From assembly GCA_026122225.1 (NCBI GenBank), contig JANEZZ010002672.1, positions 186,001 to 250,000 of the forward strand: a stretch of DNA of 64,000 nt, given 5' to 3'. The notes beneath the pieces were generated by a model that saw nothing but the letters and a program-made list of their open reading frames with translations, was not told the DNA's origin and made no database searches. The DNA is from Heloderma charlesbogerti (Eukaryota > Chordata > Lepidosauria > Squamata > Helodermatidae). How positions within the stretch are numbered: the stretch's first letter is position 1; every line of letters starts with the position of its first letter. This document shows, piece after piece, positions 54,993 to 64,000 of this stretch. A program made the translations under genes and the position numbers.

Positions 54993-57713
54993 TATTCCCC
55001 TTCATGGATCACTGCCTTGTTGTGGCGAAGGGGCTTGCGTAACTCAGTGAAGCCATAAGCTATGCCGTGCAGGGCCACCCAAGACTGACAGGTCATGGTG
55101 GAGAGTTCTGACAAAATGTGGTCCACTGGAGAAGGAAATGGCAACCCACTCCAGTATTCTTGCCAAGAAAACCCCATGGAACGTATCACAAGGCTAAAAG
55201 AGATGACGCCGGAAGATGAGCCCCTCAGGTTGGAAAGTGTCCAATATACTACTGGGGAAGAGCAGAGGGTATTTCCAAGTAGCGCCAGAAAGAGTGAAGC
55301 GGCTGGGCCAAAGCTGAAAGGACACTCAGCTGTGGATGTGTCTAGTGGTGAAAAGGTGAAAAGAAAATCCGATGCTGTAAAGAACAATATTGTTTAGGAA
55401 CCTGGAATGTCAGATCAATGAATCAAGGTAAGCTGGAGGTGGTCAAACATGAGATGGCAAGATTGAACATCGACATCTTGGGATTCAGCAAACTAAAATG
55501 GACAAGCATGGGCGAATTTAATGCTTGTCCATTTTATGCTTGTCCATTTTATGCTTGTCCATCATATCTACTACTGTGGGCAAGAATCCCTTAGAAGAAA
55601 TGGAGTAGCACTCATAGTCAACAAAAGGGTGGGAAAAGCAGTACTGGGGTACAATCTTAAAAACAATAGAATGATCGCAGTACGAATCCAAGGCAAAACA
55701 TTCAACATCACAGTAATTCAAGTCTATGCCCCAACCACTGATGCCGAAGAAGCTGAGGTTGATCGGTTCTATGAAGACCTACAACACCTTCTAGAACGAA
55801 CACCAAAAAAAGATGTCCTCTTCATCATAGGGATTGGAATGCTAAAGTAGGAAGGCAAGAAATCACCAGGATAACAGGCAAGCATGGCCTTGGTGTACAA
55901 AATGAAGCAGGACAAAGGCTCATAGAGTCTTGCCAAGAGAACACGCTGATCATAGCAAACACTCTTTTCCAACAGCACAAGAGGCGACTCTACACATGGA
56001 AATCACCAGATGGTCAATATCAAAATCAGATTGATTATGTCCTTTGCAGCCAAAGATGGAGAAGCTCTATACAGTCAATAAAACAAGACATGGAGCTGAC
56101 TGTGGCTCAGATCATGAGCTGCTTCTTGCAAAATTTTGGCTTAAATTGAAGAACATAGGGAAAACCACTAAACCATTCAGGTATGACCTAAACCATATCC
56201 CTGATGAATATACAGTGGAGGTGAGGAATAGATTTCAGGGATTAGACCTGATAGACAGAGTGCCTGAGGAACTATGGACGGAGGTCCGTAACATTGTTCA
56301 GGAGGCAGCAACTCAATCCATCCCAAAGAAAAAGAAATGCAAGGAAGCCAAGTGGCTGTCTGAGGAGGCTTTACAAGTAGCTGAGGAAAGAAGGGAAGCA
56401 AAAAGCAAGGGAGAAAGGGGGAGATATATGCAACTGAATGCAGAGTTCCAGAGAATAGTAAGGAGAGACAAGAAGGCCTTCTTAAATGAACAATGCAAAG
56501 AAATTGAGGAAAACAACAGAATGGGAAAGACTAGAGATCTCTTCAAGAAAATCGGAGATCTCAAGGGAATGTTTTGTGCAAAGACGGGCATGATAAAGGA
56601 CAAAAGAAGGCAGGGACCTAACAGGAGCAGAGGAGATTAAGAAGAGGTGGAAAGAATACACAGAAGAACTATACAGGAAAGATCTGAATGTCCCTGATAG
56701 CCACGATAGTGCGGTCACTGAACTTGAGCCAGACATCCTCGAGAGTGAAGTCAAGTGGGCCTTAGGAAGCATTAGTAACAACAAAGCTAGCGGAGATGAC
56801 AGTATTCCAGCTGAGCTATTTAAAATCTTAAAAGATGATGCTGTTAAAGTGCTGCATTCAATATGCCAACACATTTGGAACACTCAACAGTGGCCACAAG
56901 ACTGGAAAAGGTCAGTTTACATTCCAATTCCAAAGAAGGGCAATGCCAGAGTGTTCAAACTACCGTACAATTGCGCTCATTTCACATGACACAGCAAGGT
57001 TATGCTCAAAATCCTACAAGCTAGGCTTCAGCAGTATGCGAACCGAGAACTACCGGAAGTACAAGCTGGGTTTCGAAGAGGCTGAGGAACTAGAGATCAA
57101 ATCACCAACTTTCGCTGGATCATGGAGAAAGCAAGAGAATTCCAGAAAAACGTATATTTCTGCTTCATTGACTACGCTAAAGCCTTTGATTGTGTTGATC
57201 ACAACAAACTGTGGCAAATTCTGAAAGAGATGGGGGTACCAGACCACCTTACCTTTCTCCTGAGAAACCTGTACGAGGGTCAAGAAGCAACAGTAAGAAC
57301 CAGACATGGAACAACCGATTGGTTCCAAATTGGGAAAGGAGAACGACAAGGCAGCATATTGTCACCCTGCATATTTAACTTATATGCAGACTGCAGAGTA
57401 CATCATGAGAAATGCCGGGCTGGATGAATCACAGGTCGGAATTAAGATTGCCGGGAGAATTATCAACAACCTCAGTTACGCAGATGAAACCATCCTAATG
57501 GCAGAAAGCGAAGAGGATCTAAAGAGGCTCTTGTTGAGGGTAAAAGACGAGAGTGCAAAAAGCAAAAGCTGGTTTGAAACTCAACATTAAAAAACTGAAG
57601 ATCATGGCATCTGGCCCCATCACTTCCTGGCATATGGAAGGGGAAGAAATGGAAGCAATGACAGATTTTATTTTCTTGGGCTCCAAGATCACTGCAGACA
57701 GTGACTGTAGCCA
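54993..57713 (+). pseudogene. Bov-B (RTE) LINE, most of ORF2, decayed
   Basis: Starts at TATTCCCCTTCATGGATCAC. The 5' region includes GGAGAAGGAAATGGCAACCC and CCAGTATTCTTGCCAAGAAA. APE-type endonuclease remains in several frames: GTWNVRSMNQGKLEVVKHEM, then GGQES-type text and RNGVALIVNKRVGKAVLGYN, VIQVYAPTTDAEEAEVDRF (55521-55850). Reverse transcriptase: KPFRYDLNHIPDEYTVEVRN (56044-56640), VYFCFIDYAKAFDCVDHNKLW (57122-57427), ERQGSILSPCIFNLYA. The catalytic YADD reads YADE (57477-57488), so the second aspartate is lost. Several frameshifts and stops separate the pieces (about 55850, 56640, 57420). A 15-bp unit of TTGTCCATTTTATGC is triplicated at 55519-55562. Bov-B is the horizontally transferred RTE LINE of squamates and ruminants, and its machinery can mobilise Sauria-type SINEs. 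Confidence 0.92.
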
Positions 57714-59714
57714 TTTATTTTTTTATTTTTATTATTAAATTTATTAATCGCCCATCTGGCTGGTCACCCAGCCACTCTGGGCGATGTACAACATACAATA
57801 AAACAGTTTAAAACAATAAAATTCTACCATAAAAACATTTTCTAAAATACTCTAACCCACCCCAAATGCCTGCCTGAACAACCATGTTTTTAATGCATGG
57901 CGGAAGCTCATTAAACAGGGGGCATGAGTTCTCTAGGGAGGGAGTTCCACAGAGTGGGGGCCACCACAGAAAAGGCCCTCTCCCTCGTCCCCACCAGTCT
58001 AGCTGTCCTGGCTGATAGGACAGAGAGAAGGCCATCCGAGGCTGATCTTGTTAAGCGGCCTGTCTGGTGCTGCTGGAGACGCTCCTTAAGATAGGCTGGG
58101 CTGGAACCATATAGGATTTTAAAGGTCAAAACCAACACCTTGAATTTGGCCCAGAAAACAACTGGTAACCAGTGCAACTCCTTCAGCACTGGAGTGATGT
58201 GATCTCGCTGGCGGCTGCCTTTAATCAGGCGAGCCGCCGCGTTCTGTACCAGCTGCAGTTTCCGAACCGTCTTCAAGGGTAACCCCACGTAGAGCGCATT
58301 ACAGTAGTCTAAACGAGAGGAGACCAGGGCATGTACTACCGATGGGAGCAGATGGTCGGGAAGGAAGGGGCGCAGCCGCCGTATCAGATGGAGTTGAAAC
58401 AGCGCTGTCCGGCTCACAGCTGACACCTGAGACTCCATGGACAGCTGGGAGTCCAAAATGACCCCCAGGCTGCAGACCTGGTCTTTCAAGGGTAGCCGTA
58501 CCCCATTCAACAACAGGTCAGCATCCCCTAGCCTCCTCTTGTCTCCCACCAAAAGTACCTCGGTCTTGTCAGGGTTCAGCTTCAGCTTATTCCTCCCCAT
58601 CCAGCCACTCACCGTCTCCAGACATTTGGACAGGGATTCTACAGCCAACCTTGGTGAAGATTCGAATGAGAGGTAGAGCTGCGTGTCATCCGCATATTGA
58701 TGACACTGCACCCCAAACCTCCTGATGATAGCCCCCAGCAGCTTCACATAGATGTTAAATAGCATCGGGGAGAGGATGGAACCCTGTGGCACCCCACAAG
58801 TAAGTGGCCACGGGTCCGAAACCTTCTCTCCCAGTGCTACCCTCTGGTACCTGCCGGAGAGGAAGGACCGGAACCACTGCAATACGGTGTCTCCAATGCC
58901 CAACCCCTCCATGCGGTCCAGGAGGATACCGTGGTCAACGGTATCAAAAGCCACTGAGAGGTCGAGGAGAACAAGGAAGGAGCATTCACCCCTATCCAGA
59001 GCCCTCCTCATATCATCTACCAAGGCGACCAAGGCCGTTTCTGTCCCATGCCCAAGCCTGAAGCCCGACTGAAATGGGTCTAGATAATCAGTTTCTTCCA
59101 AGTGTGCCTTCAACTGCACCGCCACCACCCGCTCAATCACCTTGCCCAAAAATGGCAGATTTGAGACTGGGCAAAAGTTGTTCAGAACTTGAGGATCCAA
59201 GGAGGGCTTCTTTAAGAGCAGTCTTATCACTGCCTCCTTGAGGGCTGATGGCATCACTCCCTCCTCAAGGGAGGCATTCACCACCGCCCTGATCCCCTCA
59301 CCCAGTCTCTCTCTGCAGCCCATAATGAGCCAAGATGGGCAAGGATCAAGTAAGCAGGTGGTCGGCCATACAGATGAAAGCACCTTGTCCACTTCATCAG
59401 GAGGAAGAAGCTGGAACCGATTCCACAAAACCGGTTTGCCACAGGCCGCCTCTTGCTCACTAACTGTATCCATGGAGTGCAGAGTAACACACCTAATCTG
59501 ATCAATTTTATCTGCAAAGTGCCTTGCCAAGGCCTCACAGGAGGCCTTAGAATGCTCCAGTGGTTCCGGAGCCACAGGACCGACCAGACTCCGGACCACT
59601 TGGAACAGCCTCCTGGGACAGCACTCTGCAGATGCGATAGAGGCAGCATAATATTCCTTTTTTGCTGCCTTCACCGCCACGTGATAGGCTGAAGATACAG
59701 CTCTAGCCTGTGTC
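57714..59714 (-). mobile_element. L3/CR1-type LINE inserted in Bov-B, 5'-truncated
   Basis: The minus-strand element of 2.0 kb interrupts the Bov-B text ...GACTGTAGCCA / TAGCCATGAAATTAAAAGAC. TAGCCA is present on both sides (57708-57713 and 59715-59720). Its 3' end (left) is TTTATTTTTTTATTTTTATTATTAAATTTATTAATCGCCC in antisense, preceded by the GCGATGTACAA 3' UTR shared with 5185-5436 and 16351-16845. It keeps the reverse transcriptase but lacks the endonuclease, so it is a dead-on-arrival copy that is nevertheless young. Confidence 0.9.
57911..59680 (-). CDS. L3/CR1-type LINE reverse transcriptase frame, 589 residues, open
   Basis: The antisense frame is open for 589 codons and encodes the reverse transcriptase and C-terminal part of a CR1-superfamily ORF2 (non-LTR retrotransposon; it would copy its own RNA at a nicked target in the nucleus). 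Visible landmarks: NFCPVSNLPFLGKVIERVVA near residue 180, SGFRLGHGTETALVALVDD near 215, LLDLSVAFDTVDHGILL near 245 (first catalytic Asp), GVPQGSILSPMLFN near 300, HQYADDTQLYLSF near 335 (intact YADD), then LKLNPDKTEVLLVG and the tail LHWLPVVFWAKFKVLVLTF and TLWNSLPREL. The start codon used here is only the first Met; full-length ORF2 is about 900-1000 residues, so the N-terminal endonuclease is missing by 5' truncation. The catalytic residues are unbroken, unlike in the surrounding Bov-B. Expression would need a chance promoter; the likely status is a recent inert copy. Confidence 0.9.
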   Translation of the reverse strand: MAVKAAKKEYYAASIASAECCPRRLFQVVRSLVGPVAPEPLEHSKASCEALARHFADKIDQIRCVTLHSMDTVSEQEAACGKPVLWNRFQLLPPDEVDKVLSSVWPTTCLLDPCPSWLIMGCRERLGEGIRAVVNASLEEGVMPSALKEAVIRLLLKKPSLDPQVLNNFCPVSNLPFLGKVIERVVAVQLKAHLEETDYLDPFQSGFRLGHGTETALVALVDDMRRALDRGECSFLVLLDLSVAFDTVDHGILLDRMEGLGIGDTVLQWFRSFLSGRYQRVALGEKVSDPWPLTCGVPQGSILSPMLFNIYVKLLGAIIRRFGVQCHQYADDTQLYLSFESSPRLAVESLSKCLETVSGWMGRNKLKLNPDKTEVLLVGDKRRLGDADLLLNGVRLPLKDQVCSLGVILDSQLSMESQVSAVSRTALFQLHLIRRLRPFLPDHLLPSVVHALVSSRLDYCNALYVGLPLKTVRKLQLVQNAAARLIKGSRQRDHITPVLKELHWLPVVFWAKFKVLVLTFKILYGSSPAYLKERLQQHQTGRLTRSASDGLLSVLSARTARLVGTRERAFSVVAPTLWNSLPRELMPPV

Positions 59715-59720
59715 TAGCCA

Positions 59721-59850
59721 TGAAATTAAAAGACGCTTGCTCCTTGGGAGGAAAGCAATGGCAAACCTAGACAGCATAGTAAGAAGCAGAGACATCACCT
59801 TGCCAACAAAGGTCCGTCTAATCAAAGCTATGGTTTTCCCAGTAGCTATG
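59721..59850 (+). mobile_element. Bov-B continuation after the L3/CR1 insertion
   Basis: TGAAATTAAAAGACGCTTGC, TCCTTGGGAGGAAAGCAATG, GCAAACCTAGACAGCATAGT, AAGAAGCAGAGACATCACC, AAAGGTCCGTCTAATCAAAG continue the Bov-B ORF2 that stopped at 57713. The sequence then repeats CTATGGTTTTCCCA and breaks off before the usual C-terminus and 3' UTR, so the 3' end has been lost. Confidence 0.85.
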
Positions 59851-60225
59851 GTTTTCCCACACACATGTTCTCATTTTTAAAAAAAAAAACGTAGACAGAA
59901 AGCAATCTAGTGTCATATTGCCCAATTAAATTATTGAGTATACTCTCAAAACAATATGGAAAATGGCTGTTTACTCTCTTATAACCATGCACAAACTCAG
60001 ATTATATTGTAGGGGAAGAAGCTGTTTACAGATTTGAACCTTGTTATTAATAGCCTATATTATATTTATTGTTTTACATTTTAATTTTTACTTTCTAATT
60101 TGACCTTGCAGAAATGTCTTCCTGAGAATAGAGCTAAGCAGAATATAATCTCCTCTGATTTCTGGTAAAATCTAGCAACTTCAGTTCAGTAGCAAATTTC
60201 CACACACACCCCTTGCATAAATATA
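59851..60225. other. AT-rich spacer
   Basis: A-run, AT-rich text and no identified element. Confidence 0.35.
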
Positions 60226-60418
60226 CTTATTATTAGTATTATTAGTATTATTAGTATTATTATTATTATTATTTACATTTCTATACTGCCCCACAGCTGA
60301 AGCTCTCTGGGCAGTTCACAAAAGTTAAAACATTAAAATACAATATACAAAGTTTAAAAGCCATTTACATAAAAGGACTCAGACAAAATACTCCAACAAC
60401 ATATAACTAAATGCAGGA

Positions 60419-60460
60419 AGGAAAGGAAAGGAAAGGAAAGGAAAGGAAAGGAAAGGAAAG
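60419..60460. repeat. (GGAAA)n microsatellite at the SINE tail
   Basis: Eight units of GGAAA in tandem. They lie where the 3' tail of the antisense SINE should be (CCTTTCC on its sense strand) and probably arose from that tail. Confidence 0.8.
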
Positions 60461-61718
60461 GTTCCTCCTGCTCAAGGACCGGTTCATTGCTGACCCCTAG
60501 AGGGACACCGCTTTCGCTGGCATTTTCATGGCAGACTATAGCGGGGTGGTTTGCCATTGCCTTCCCCAGTCATGACTACCTTTCCCCCAGCAAGCTGGGT
60601 CCTCATTTTACCGACCTCGGAAGGATGGAGGGCTGAGTTGACCTGAGCCTAGGGATGTACGAAAGTCACTTACCTTTTTGCAGCTTGGCTTCGCGGTGGG
60701 GGGGAGGCGCTTCGCTTCTCTCCCCGAAGTTCAGGCGAGGGGGGGGAGGCATCCCGCCTCGCCCGGTCGAAATTCAGGCCGGGGGGGGGAGGCTTCCCGC
60801 CTCGCCCAGCCAAAATTCAGGCTGGGGAGAAGCGCCCCGTCTCCCCAGCCGCGAAACAAAAAGTAAAAAAAAAGACCCCGTGATAGGCTACGTGACGATT
60901 TACGTAGCCTATCACGGCTAGATTTGCAAAGTCAGCTGTGATAGGCTACGTAAATCGTCACATAGCCTATCACAGGTGACTTGGCAGGAAAAAAAGCGCG
61001 TACGCAAATGGCGGCGCCCATGGGGCGCCGCCATTTGCGTTCCTTATTTTGGCACGTTTAGTCTATGTAAAGATTTACGTAGACTACAGCAAAAATAAGG
61101 GCAACGCAAATAGTGTGCCCTTATTTTCGCCGTAGTCTATGTAAATCTTTACGTAGACTAGACGTGCCAAAATAAGGAACGCAAATGGCGGCGCCCCATG
61201 GGCACCGCCATTTGCGTACGCGCTTTTTTTTTTTCTTTCAAAGTCACCCGTGATAGGCTACGTGACGATTTACGTAGTCTATCATGGCTGACTTTGGAAA
61301 TCTAGCCGTGATAGGCTACGTAAATCATTACGTAGCCTGTCAGAGGTGTTTGTTTTTTTTTCCTTTAGTTTTTTTTTTTTGCAATGGCGGCAGCAGCAGC
61401 CAGTCGGGAGACTGGCCGCCGCCCCCGCCTGCGACAAAACGCTGCCGAACCGCCACCGGGACCCGCCGCCGAGAGGGACATTCGCCGAAGGTAAGTCCCG
61501 TCCCGGGGAGGGCGGGGGGCCGGTGGAGAATTTCCCAACCAACTTCGGGGGGCCGAATGCGTCGGCGCTCGGCCTCCCGAAGATTCGGGGAGAAATTCTC
61601 CGCCATCCCTACCTGAGCTGGCAACCCGAGACCCAGCTTCCGCTGGGATCGAACTCAGGTCATGGGGAGAGTTTCGGTTGCAATACTGCCGCCTACCACT
61701 CTGCGCCACACAAGGAGT
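60461..61718 (-). mobile_element. tRNA-derived SINE, antisense, split by P8
   Basis: The body at 60461-60649 and the head at 61612-61718 join to one SINE. Minus strand head: TGTGGCGCAGAGTGGTAGGC (A-box-like), CATGACCTGAGTTCGATCCC (B box GTTCGATCC), CTGGGTCTCGGGTTGCCAGC. Body: ACTCAGCCCTCCATCCTTCC, GAGGTCGGTAAAATGAGGAC, GACTGGGGAAGGCAATGGCA, AACCACCCCGCTATAGTCTG. The sequence type is familiar from squamate genomes. Confidence 0.8.
60650..61611. mobile_element. Palindrome-rich hAT-like element P8 (best complete copy)
   Basis: TAGGGATG...CATCCCTA, duplication CCTGAGCC / CCTGAGCT (60642-60649, 61612-61619), 7 of 8. End B left, end A right. The core is symmetric about position 61111: palindromes S 60881-60914, S 60937-60974, G 61002-61040 (CGCAAATGGCGGCGCCCA mirrored), T 61059-61086, centre, T 61133-61160, G 61180-61216, S 61251-61284, S 61309-61342. 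End B contains three ~45-bp units (AATTCAGGC...GGCTTCCCGCCTCGCCC). End A contains ATGGCGGCAGC (61384) and GTAAGTCCCG (61491), then a hairpin TTCGGGGGGCCGAATGCG / CGCTCGGCCTCCCGAA. No transposase. Confidence 0.93.
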
Positions 61719-62189
61719 TTAACAAAAAATCCAACAATAAAAACCACACAGCTTAAAAACAGCACAACTTCAAAACAGTATACAAAAGTCAGCAAATGGA
61801 ACAAGAGTTCTAAAAAGGGAATGCCTGCTGGAATAATGGAATCTTTAAGACTTTAAAGACCTTCTTTAAAGACCGGCTTAAAGACCTTCAAGTAGGTCAG
61901 CAGGCGCATTTCAACCAGCAGGTCACTCCACAACTGGGGGGGGGGGTGGCAAAGGTCCTCTTGCGTGTGGCTGCCAGTCTCACATTAGGCAGGTACAGCA
62001 GATGGCCTTCAGAGGTCCTTTGGTTGGAGACTGGGTCATAAGGGAGAAGGTGCTCCCTAAGGTACCTTGGATCTAGACCATGTAAGGCTTTGTCCTGTTT
62101 AGTACCACCATCACTACCACCCATCTGCTGCTTCCTCTTTCCTAAATTCAGTGAGTGGACTCACAGAAGGGCTAGATCATCCCTTAGTA

Positions 62190-62535
62190 CAGGGGTGTTG
62201 AAATTCTTTCAGCCTGAGGGCTGGATGCCATTTTGGAGCAGCTCTCAGGGGCCACAAGGATGTGGGCGGGGCAAAGGCAAAAGGGGCAGGGCTAAAATGC
62301 AAGCAGCAACAACACCCAGCATATTGTAGCTTAAAGCTCCTACTGCCAGTCACGAAGCCTTAGGAGAGGCATTTCAACCTTTAATAATCGGGGGACACAG
62401 AACCAAAGCTGGGAAGCCACAAAATGATGGGTGGTTGGGGGAAAGTGGGTGAGGCTGTATGGGGAACCCTGGGAGCCAGATTGGCACCCCAGGTGGGCTG
62501 GATTGGGACCCCAGGCCTGCTGTTCTGCATCCTTG
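62190..62535. mobile_element. Non-autonomous hAT (Charlie-like), family X
   Basis: CAGGGGTGTTGAAATTCTTT, CAGCCTGAGGGCTGGATGCC, CAGCATATTGTAGCTTAAAG, CGAAGCCTTAGGAGAGGC, CCCCAGGCCTGCTGTTCTGC. The longest of the four copies in the window. Confidence 0.6.
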
Positions 62536-63735
62536 ATTTAGTATTTAATGTTTTACCTAGGTGCTGCACATTCAATATCTTGGTTGTTTTATAACAATTC
62601 AGTATTATTATCACCCATTTTGTAGATGGGGGGGCAAGCCTGGGCTGGGGGGGAGATGCTCATTTTTTAAAGAAAGGTTGACTTGATTGCCCCCAACCAG
62701 CATGTTCATGGTTGAAGTGAGACTTTTAACTGCCCACTTCGCAGCACACAGGTTTTCTTTTTCTTTTCTCTTAACTGCTACATTATACTAACAGAAGGAG
62801 CAGGGAACTGCACTTCCCAAGTGAAATGAACATGTTTGAGTGCCTGATCCTCCCCTCTTACTGTGACGGATGAGCAGACGTTGGACAATCTGTTTGAAAT
62901 GAGCAACTGTGTCTGTTTCCATGGTTGCTAGGCTCTTAACATAGAAGGCCATGGTACCGCTGTAAAAGAGGGAGCCATACCGTTCAGCATGGCTGTCATT
63001 TGTTTGTGTATTTTTCAAAGTGTCTGTTCCAGCCTTGCAATCCTGTTGCCCACGGCAGATCATGACAGTAAGCGATACATAAATATCTTAACAAACACCA
63101 ACAAGACAAGATGGAAAAACAGGCAATTAAATGGCACTAAAAACATAAAAAAATAATAATGTAGCTGGTGGTGGTGGTGGTGGGGACACCTGATTAAGAC
63201 CAGTGTACCTACAAGTGTCTCTCATTATTCATTTGGAGGAGCAAAGGAATGGCAAAGGCCATTACACAGGATAAGTTGCAACTATAGCTACACTACAACT
63301 CTGGGATGATGTTGGTAAGGTATACCCAAATCAAACATTGAGTGTCCCCACCTCCCCAGGGAGTAATTAGTGGATATTCCAAGAATATTGGATGAATATC
63401 TGAGCATTCAGAGAGTACCTGAAGGATATTCCACAACTAAATTCAGCTAGGGAAATGCCAAGGGGAATTTTGTGGAAGCAACTTCATTCCAGTTCTATTC
63501 ATACGGTGTGAGTACTTCCAGCAAGAGTTTTGTTGTTGTTCTTTCAGTTTCCACACTGTCTATACCACATTGGGGCTTCTTGTCTCCAAGCCTAATCTGG
63601 TCGAGATAGGGGTTGCGCCTCTCCCTGGAGTAAGGTGATACAGGGGAGACAAGAGCATGGGCATAGGCAGTATCCACATGCTGACCTACATAGGGACAGG
63701 GAGGTGGACTACAGAAGTCCACCATGCCCATCACA
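62536..63735. other. Unassigned spacer
   Basis: No element recognised except a (GGT)n run near 63170-63183 and a (TTG)n near 63530. GACCTTCT at 63736-63743 would be the left target duplication of P9. The antisense frames at 62788-63063 and 63495-63734 show no domain. Confidence 0.35.
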
Positions 63736-63743
63736 GACCTTCT

Positions 63744-64000
63744 TAGGGATGTCAGAGAATTTCTCCACGAATCTCCAGGATGCCGAACGCCAACGCATTC
63801 GGCCCCCCGAAATTGGTGGAGAAACGGTCCGCCCCCCCCCCCCCGGGATGGGACTTACCTTGGTCAAATGTCCCTGGCGGTGGCGGCTCCTGCCGGCGGT
63901 GGCAGCCGGTCTTCCGACTGGCTCCCGCCGCCGTCATTTCCAGGTAAAAAAACAACAACAACAACAAACGTGATAGGCTACGTAAAGATTTACGTAGCCT
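63744..64000. mobile_element. Palindrome-rich hAT-like element P9, cut by the window edge
   Basis: TAGGGATGTCAGAGAATTTC (end A), the AACGCCAACGCATTCGGCCC hairpin, GGGACTTACCTTGG (donor-like on the minus strand), then TGATAGGCTACGTAAAGATT and TACGTAGCCT at the edge. The rest lies beyond 64000. Confidence 0.85.

Larger units (their letters stand above)
60226..62112 (-). mobile_element. LINE 3' end (L2/CR1-type), antisense, split by a SINE that is split by P8
   Basis: (ATT)n, TTTCTATACTGCCCCACAGC, TGAAGCTCTCTGGGCAGTTC (60226-60418) continues at about 61722 with A-rich UTR (AAAACCACACAGCTTAAAAAC...) and decayed antisense ORF text (CAGGTCACTCCACAACTGG, TGGATCTAGACCATGTAAGG) to about 62112. Confidence 0.75.

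Noticed and set aside
58437..59692. Several plus-strand frames opposite the L3/CR1 reverse transcriptase
   Set aside because: They are antisense shadows of the 589-residue frame.

Overview
This is vertebrate nuclear DNA, most likely from a squamate reptile (a lizard or a close relative). The main evidence is the repeat set. It combines Bov-B (RTE) LINEs on both strands, a Sauria-type tRNA SINE with a complete head and body, other tRNA-headed SINEs, CR1/L3/L2-type LINE fragments, a CR1 end of the ATTCTATGATTCT type, a half-L1-like family, short palindromic repeats typical of squamates, and very many microsatellites. I see no prokaryotic gene organisation, no host protein-coding exon I can defend, and no rRNA or functional tRNA gene. 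The window reads as intergenic or intronic DNA made largely of nested transposons.

Layout. 0-5 kb: AT-rich DNA with two or three AT-rich MITEs, a (TG)n run and a ~30-bp minisatellite. 5.2-8.9 kb: an L3/CR1 3' end, two palindrome-rich hAT-like elements (P1, P2) set 27 bp apart in a locally duplicated unit, and a 432-bp hAT-like MITE with a perfect 8-bp duplication. 9-20 kb: truncated L2/CR1/L3 fragments, a half-L1 tail with a 14-bp target duplication, more MITEs, and a repeat-poor interval at 17.3-18.8 kb. 20-27 kb: an antisense Bov-B 3' end, a second half-L1 tail, short palindromes. 27.7-29.3 kb: P3 and P4. 29.8-33.1 kb: a cluster of short MITEs. 34.2-35.1 kb: P5. 36.7-42.9 kb: further MITEs, tetranucleotide repeats and P6. 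43-50 kb: CR1 end, LINE interrupted by a Sauria-type SINE, a repeat-poor interval and an L1-like 3' end. 50.4-59.9 kb: the richest section, a half-L1 ORF1 split by a 3.1-kb fold-back hAT-like element that itself carries P7, followed by a Bov-B LINE split by an L3/CR1 LINE whose reverse-transcriptase frame is still open. 60.2-62.1 kb: LINE, interrupted by a SINE, interrupted by P8. P9 runs off the right edge.

The most unusual content is the P family. These are 0.5-0.96 kb elements with TAGGGATG...CATCCCTA ends and 8-bp target duplications (hAT hallmarks). The core of the full copies is an inverted repeat built from short perfect or near-perfect palindromes, 'palindromes of a palindrome'. Their outer arms carry GGTAAGT splice-donor-like sites pointing outward and ATGGCGGC motifs. 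A 2.1-kb relative (U) has similar ends but a quite different core, a 0.77-kb inverted repeat. At least five repeat families in the window share the TAGGGATG end, so one transposase source may have mobilised them all; no transposase gene is present here. All family assignments rest on reading the sequence and on general knowledge of the families; no database search was run.
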